Assembly (NCBI GenBank): GCA_019188255.1
Contig: JAETXT010000001.1
Coordinates: 2,542,001-2,606,000 of the forward strand
DNA length: 64,000 nt
Direction: 5' to 3'
Source of the DNA: Verticillium longisporum
Lineage: Eukaryota; Ascomycota; Sordariomycetes; Glomerellales; Plectosphaerellaceae
Below, in pieces: positions 59,186-64,000 of the stretch. The translations under genes were made by a program, and so were the position numbers. Numbering within the stretch: position 1 is the first letter of the stretch; each line of letters opens with the position of its first letter. The notes beneath the pieces are model-generated. The model worked only from the letters and a program-made list of their open reading frames with translations. It did no database searches and was not told the origin of the DNA.

Positions 59186-60344
59186 TCAGTCTCTCCATTT
59201 GATATGTACCTCGTCTGTCCTGAAGCGCTGCGTGCACTGGCTGTCCTCAAGCGGCGTGCGAAAGCCAGTGTTGTAGGCCAGCAGACCGGCGTGGGCAATC
59301 ATGATGCCGTTGTCGATGCAGAAGCGCTCGTCGGTGGCGTAGACGCTGCCGCCGCGGTCGCGGGCCATGAGCCCCATCATCTCCTGGAGGCGCTCGTTGC
59401 AGCCGACGCCGCCGACGATGAGGACCTGGCTGCTGCCGACGTGGGCCATGGCGCGCTCGGTGATCTCGACGAGCATGGCGAAGACGGTCTCCTGCAGGGT
59501 GAAGCAGAGGTCCTCGGGCGTGAAGGGCGGGGGCTCGTCGCCGCCGCGGGCGCGGGCGGCGTGCATCTGGGCGGCGAGCACGTCGGCGCTCGCGAGGATG
59601 CCGGAGAAGGAGCAGTCCATGCCCTTGACGGCGTAGGGCAGGTCGAGCAGGCGGCGGCCGCGCTTGGCGAGCTGCTCAATGTTGTAGCCGGGGGCGGGGT
59701 CGTTGCTGATGGCGAGGGTGCGGGCGAAGCGGTCGAGGCAGTTGCCGACGGCAATGTCGAGCGTCTCGCCAAAGATGCGGTAGCGCTGCTCGGCGTAGGC
59801 GATGACCTGCGAGTTGCCGCCGCTGACGTAGAGCACGACGGGGTTGGCGGCGCCCGTGATGGTGCGGCCCATCTCGATGTGGCCGACGCAGTGGTTGACG
59901 CCCACGAGCGGCAGGCCCCAGAGCAGCGCCAGCGTGCGCGCGCCCACGGCCACCGACGCCAGCGGCGCCCCATGCCGGGCCCCTGCGTGAAGCACACGCA
60001 CGCGAGGTCGCCGGGCCCGACCCCGCGTCGGCGAGCGCCCGCAGCGCCAGCGGCACAAAGTGCGCGCGGTGGTGCGCCGCCGTGTCCTTGGGCAGGAACC
60101 CCGTGCCGGGCGGCGACACGAACGTGTGGCGCACGTTGGAGAGGATCGTCGCCTCGCCGCTGGCAGCGTGGTGGATGACGCCGAGGCCGAGCTTGTTGGC
60201 TGAGCCCTCGCAGCCGAGCGCCAGGCGGCCCCCTGGAGGGAACTTTCGGGCCATGGTGCGCTTGGAGGAGGATGGCGAGGGAGGTGAGCCGTGGACGTGC
60301 GAGAGTGGTCGTTTTCGGGGGCTCTTTGGTGGTGAGGCGGGCAT
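59186..60344 (-). CDS. KAE1: KAE1 tRNA N6-adenosine threonylcarbamoyltransferase (KEOPS subunit), two frameshifts
   Basis: Catalytic subunit of KEOPS, which makes t6A at position 37 of ANN-decoding tRNAs; cytosolic and nuclear. The single exon gives 386 residues after two corrections. [15 protein letters not shown] near residue 40 is the canonical start of the fold. Metal-binding motifs HHRAH and [11 protein letters not shown] are present. The nucleotide-binding part contains [33 protein letters not shown], and [13 protein letters not shown] with the final [11 protein letters not shown]. Two CCCC runs on the + strand (59968-59971 and 60021-60024) are each one base short. Correcting them restores the segment from [11 protein letters not shown] to [18 protein letters not shown]. 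The first 30 residues are an extra basic, Pro-rich extension; translation might instead start at the later Met (MARKFPPG). Confidence 0.92.
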
Positions 60345-60603
60345 CGGGTGGGTATGTGTAGCGGTCTACGTCTTGCGGGAGTCTTCGCCAAATGAAATCC
60401 TGATGGGTTTTGTGGAGTATTCTCGTGTATTGATGGGTGTATAAATTGTCGAGCCGAGTCTTGTCGTGAGTCTGGTGCAGTGGACAAATGCAGTCGCGAG
60501 GAGGGGCAATTGTCCGATCGTCTTTCCTCGATAAGAGAGCGATAGAGGGGCAGAGTGGATATGCAGGCCAAGCCTCAAGGTACTAAGGTACTTGCTACAA
60601 ATA

Positions 60604-60617
60604 GGTACCTAGGTACC
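60604..60617. repeat. Perfect palindrome GGTACCTAGGTACC
   Basis: A 14-bp perfect palindrome 260 bp upstream of the KAE1 start. It has the same core as the element at 45150-45165. Confidence 0.7.
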
Positions 60618-60650
60618 GCTTTGTCATCCCCGTCGGGCCAAGCACCCCGC

Positions 60651-60740
60651 TGGCGCTGCTGACACGAGAGGCTCGGGCCTGGCGCTCACTGGTGCCGACG
60701 CTGGCGCTGCGCTGGCACTGGCACTGGCACTAGCACTGGC
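60651..60740. repeat. Imperfect TGGCAC/TGGCGC repeat block
   Basis: A run of imperfect six-base units (CTGGCA and CTGGCG) in non-coding sequence upstream of KAE1. Confidence 0.6.
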
Positions 60741-62396
60741 AAAGGGTCCTCCCAGCGAAATGCTCGGTTTTGGTCAAATCCCACACAAAGTGCCCGCGGC
60801 CAAGTGGATCTCACTACCGACACAACGCTCAACTGAACCCACCTCGTCTGCCCGCCCACCAAGCTTTCGACAATTCCTTCCTCTTGTCACCGACTTTTAT
60901 ACCTCTCGCCGGCGTGTCCCAGAGACCATCATGCGTCTCTCGACCTCTGCTCCCGTCGCCAAAACGTCCCCAATGGGTAGCAAGCCCGCTTGCTGATCAT
61001 GCCACGGCGCAGCACGGCGCACCGGAGTCATGGCCCATTCGGAGGTCCTGGTGCCGCTTCCCAACCACCACGTCTGCTGGCCACACCACCCGCCAGCTCT
61101 TCTCTCCCCTCTTTCTCACGCCCTGAACACCTCTGTCTCTCCTCCTCCTTTGCTTCAGGAGACATGGTTTCTGTGTCGACTCGTCTCTGCGCAATCCCCT
61201 CCACGGCCGGCGCAAGATCGACGTCGCATCCACAGTCGCACGTCGTCCCACCCGCCTGATGCCAAGCCAACCTCGGGAAGACCGCACGACACGGCTCTGC
61301 CAAACAAGATGGTTCTAAACAAGAGAGCCGCTAATGTATCTTGTGTCAGGCTTGATTCCTAGCATCGACGCTACCGGCAGTGTCTCCCATCAGCCAGGAA
61401 GGCAACGCCGCTCGACCTCTCCCGCGATGCCGAGCCTGCTCCGGTGCGTGGGCCGCTTGGAAATCAACATCCGTCTGTCGACTGCGAGCGACTGGCGACA
61501 AGTATTCCGACGCTGACCCCCATGGCTTGCGTTCTCGCCCTGAGGAGCTTGCACTAGCTGGCGCATCGACCTTCTTCTCTCGTCCTTCCATGCTCTCGTC
61601 AGCAATAGTGGCTCACGATGCACACATGCTGCTGTCGCCTGCGGATGCTCGTCAACAGCATGACGTCGACATCAACAGCAGTAGCAGGTTCGCAGCAGCT
61701 GTGGAAGGTCCTCGCTGCTTACGATGCAAACATAGCAGCCAGTAGAGCCCTGCCATGTCCTGGTGTGTTGGGTCGTTTGGTACGTACTGACGAGATCAAC
61801 CATGGAGGCATGAAATGACTAACAACAAAACGTGGACAGGTGACATCTTGCGAACCATGGCCAGACTCGGCAAACCTCGAACATCCGAAATAACGCACAT
61901 CTGCGCATTCATACCAGAGCACCTGTGCGGGGTTATTCCGAAGGCCACTTGCCGCCCGTCGAATGCTGGAGCTTCAGCGTGCGACACAAAGTTCATACAA
62001 GCATCACTCCTCGCACACGGTCCGACAAACCCGTTGACGAACCACAAAACCTACACACACACACATACACACACACAAAGTCAAATACCAACATGTTTAT
62101 AATATTGCTTTGATGCATCTAAGATCTTCCGACCACAGACTACTTGCCGCCAACGCCGAACTGCAATGCAAACCCCGTGGTACACTACACTACAGAGGGC
62201 CAATCCCGAACGCCACGCCACCGAAACCCCCTTGCCGCCCGCCTGCCAGCCTGCCACCATTCGGCCGATATCCCAAAGCAAAAGAGAAGAGGGAAGAGAG
62301 CCCACACGAAGGACCCGGGTATAAACAGCTGCAACTATACACTTGTCCACCAACACCGTTGCAATATGTGTGTGTGTGGAAGGATCGCTCATCCGC

Positions 62397-64000
62397 TCAA
62401 GACGTCGCTCGAGCTTGTTGCGGGGTGGCCGAAGCCTGCGGAGCCTGTTGCGATGGCGCGTTGGGCTGCGGTGGTGGTTGCGGAAGCGCTGGTCTGTTCC
62501 CATGCGCTGCCGCACCCTGCGACCCATTCGCACCTCCCTCTGCCGGCCCCACCGGTCGACGTGGGAAGATGAACGGCGAGAGAGGAATTGTTGCTCGGAA
62601 CTTTAATGCACGAGTATCGAATGGATCAACCTCGTACACCGGAGGGTCCTCGTCGTCATCCTGGTCATATTTCCCCCGGTCCGAGGCATCATCATCTTCT
62701 CTCGGCGGTGACGCCAATCCACGACGGTCGATCCACAGACGGTTCAGGCGGCCAATGCGCCGACGGAACGCCGGCTGCTGTGTCGGTGGCTTTTCCTTGC
62801 CGCCGCCGCCGCCTGCCGTAAAGCGGAACATGGCCATGTCGCGTTTATCTGCCGCCGGTGCAGGCTCATCGTCCACGTCCATGGCATCGGAGTCTTCCGA
62901 TGTGGACGCGGGAGGCGTCATGAGATACTGCGTCTTGGCTGGTCGGAAGCTCACTTCCATGCCCTCATCCCTGACAGGGGACAAGGGGCCGCGTGTGAGA
63001 TCGATGTGGTTCTGGTTCCACTTGCGGTGTGTCTGAACCTTCTGTTCCACGTCTGCACGAAGCTCGTTCTCCTTCTCCAACAGCTTGTCTGCGAGCTGGA
63101 CGAGATCGGCTTCCATAGTCCGACCATCTGGTCGGACAGCCATGCGCATGGCACTTCCAGGAGGGCGCTGCAGTGTCGGCGCATCTGCTGCCTTCCTCTT
63201 CTGTGGCTGGTGGGATGGTCAGCAGGGTCGTCGGCATGAAGATTCAAGAGGCAACATACCTTGTTGTTGAAGAGGTCGTCGTCTTCGCCCTTGATACCCA
63301 GTTTGAGCTTCATCTCCTTGAGCTTAGCACGCTGCTCAAAGATCATGCGCTCTAGGTTCAAGAACTCGCGCTTCTGTACTTCTCTCTCGTAGGAGAGGAT
63401 CACAAGCTGACGACCATCCTCTAGCTCCTTGCGTAACCTCTTGAGCTTCTCGGCGCTCTGGACGTCTCGTTGCCTCGTCTTGCGCGTCTGGCGGGCCTCA
63501 CGCCGCCTGAAGCAGACGTAAGGGTCCGTATCGTCGCTGTCTTGGTGAGTCTCAAACTTCAGCGTCGGGTGCAGCGGCTTGTTGGCAGACTCCTGCCGAC
63601 GGGTCTTCCAATATTCATAGACCTGCTTCGCATGGTTCATGAACTTGGTCGATCCGAGCTGCTGCAGAGGTTGCACCATCATGTCGTAGCCAACGACGGT
63701 GTTGTCTATGGAGGCAAAGGGTGCGTGCTCGGAGGCCATCTCCTCGAAGACGTCCATGATCTTTTCAAAGTCATCTTCGGAGAGCTGGCCCGCACCCTTT
63801 CTATTACTGTTGTACTTCTTCAGGTACTCATCGTCCTCTGTGGTCATGTCATACGCCACACCAATGCTCTCCTCCACAGTCTGCGAGAAGCGGATGTATG
63901 AGTTGGGGAGCTGGTGGTGCCCCGGGTAGAGCTGGTCATAGTTGATGTCGCTCTCCTGGGGAGGCGGGACAGGAATTTCCTGGTCATTGCTTGTGCCGGC
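62397..64000 (-). CDS. EPL1: Enhancer of polycomb-like protein EPL1 (NuA4 subunit), partial at the window end
   Basis: A scaffold of the NuA4 histone acetyltransferase (Piccolo module, with Esa1 and Yng2), nuclear. The window holds 516 residues; the N-terminus lies beyond position 64000. Exons are 64000-63260 (continuing off the end) and 63206-62397. The first part contains EPcA-family sequence (QLYPGHHQLPNSYIRFSQTV and DDEYLKKYNSN). A long charged helix follows (RTRKTRQRDVQSAEKLKRLR) with the conserved EFLNLERMIFEQRAKLKEMK. After the intron come PQKRKAADAPTLQRPPG and ELRADVEQKVQTHRKWNQNH, then an acidic and Pro/Gln-rich tail ending ATPQQARATS. Both exons are open without frameshifts. The match to fungal EPL1 is clear in order and content. 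Confidence 0.93.

Larger units (their letters stand above)
60345..62396. other. Intergenic region upstream of KAE1
   Basis: About 2 kb without a supportable gene. It holds a GGTACCTAGGTACC palindrome at 60604-60617, a TGGCAC/TGGCGC repeat block near 60,650-60,740, and a CA run near 62,053-62,078. The right end is the 3' side of EPL1. Confidence 0.5.

Noticed and set aside
59087..60178. A 363-codon plus-strand open frame antisense to KAE1
   Set aside because: It is the antisense shadow of a GC-rich gene, made of Ala, Val, Gly and Asp repeats. KAE1 motifs on the minus strand are unambiguous.
62053..62078. CA repeats and other simple repeats as a CRISPR-like array
   Set aside because: The genome is eukaryotic, and the repeats are simple microsatellites with no spacers.

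Overview
The window is nuclear DNA from a filamentous ascomycete. It is most likely a sordariomycete, and the protein sequences look Hypocreales-like. I cannot name the species. The grounds are short spliceosomal introns (about 50-90 bp, GTRNGT...YAG), moderately GC-rich coding sequence, a fungal Zn2Cys6 regulator, and a set of one-copy fungal housekeeping genes. About 17 protein genes, one decayed gene copy, one decayed open frame and one tRNA can be supported.

Layout. 1-3.6 kb is gene-poor and holds a decayed reading frame with RIP-like stop codons and a GC-rich palindromic island. 3.7-5.7 kb (-) is a zinc-cluster regulator. 5.8-12.7 kb is a long non-coding stretch with a tRNA-Asp. 12.7-24.1 kb carries cyclin B (+), an ER translocon-associated TRAP-alpha/IRC22 protein (+), an AT-hook protein (+), and aprataxin/HNT3 (-) divergent from a UBA-RWD DEAH RNA helicase (+). 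26.4-27.8 kb is NADP-glutamate dehydrogenase with a clear TATA box. 31.1-35.6 kb is a 1,393-residue GMC oxidoreductase fused to an alpha/beta hydrolase, convergent with a secreted GH78-like glycosidase (35.9-38.3 kb, -). 38.8-46.9 kb (-) holds DNA polymerase delta, a rhomboid protease and a small membrane protein. 47.9-49.3 kb (-) is a decayed GAR synthetase copy lacking its AIRS half. 49.8-51.4 kb (-) is an asparaginase with an ankyrin tail, divergent from the BUR1 kinase (53-55 kb, +). A small membrane protein (55.5-56.2 kb, -) is divergent from an AMPK beta subunit (57.4-58.9 kb, +), which converges on KAE1 (59.2-60.3 kb, -). The window ends inside EPL1 (62.4-64 kb, -).

The genes are mostly core functions: cell cycle, replication and repair, transcription elongation, chromatin acetylation, translation, tRNA modification, energy and nitrogen metabolism. 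There is no secondary-metabolite cluster and no intact transposon.

The most important caution concerns sequence quality. At least ten single-base frameshifts sit in otherwise well-conserved genes, most at runs of C or G one base too short. Two conserved enzymes also carry local blocks of substitutions biased towards C on the + strand. This looks like sequencing or consensus error rather than biology, and it would break automatic gene models. The strongest biological leads are the GMC-hydrolase fusion with a cysteine in the nucleophile position, the decayed AIRS-less GARS copy, the BUR1 amber codon followed by 91 conserved-looking in-frame codons, the glycosidase lacking expected acidic residues, and the recurrent intergenic CCTAGG/GGTACC palindromes.
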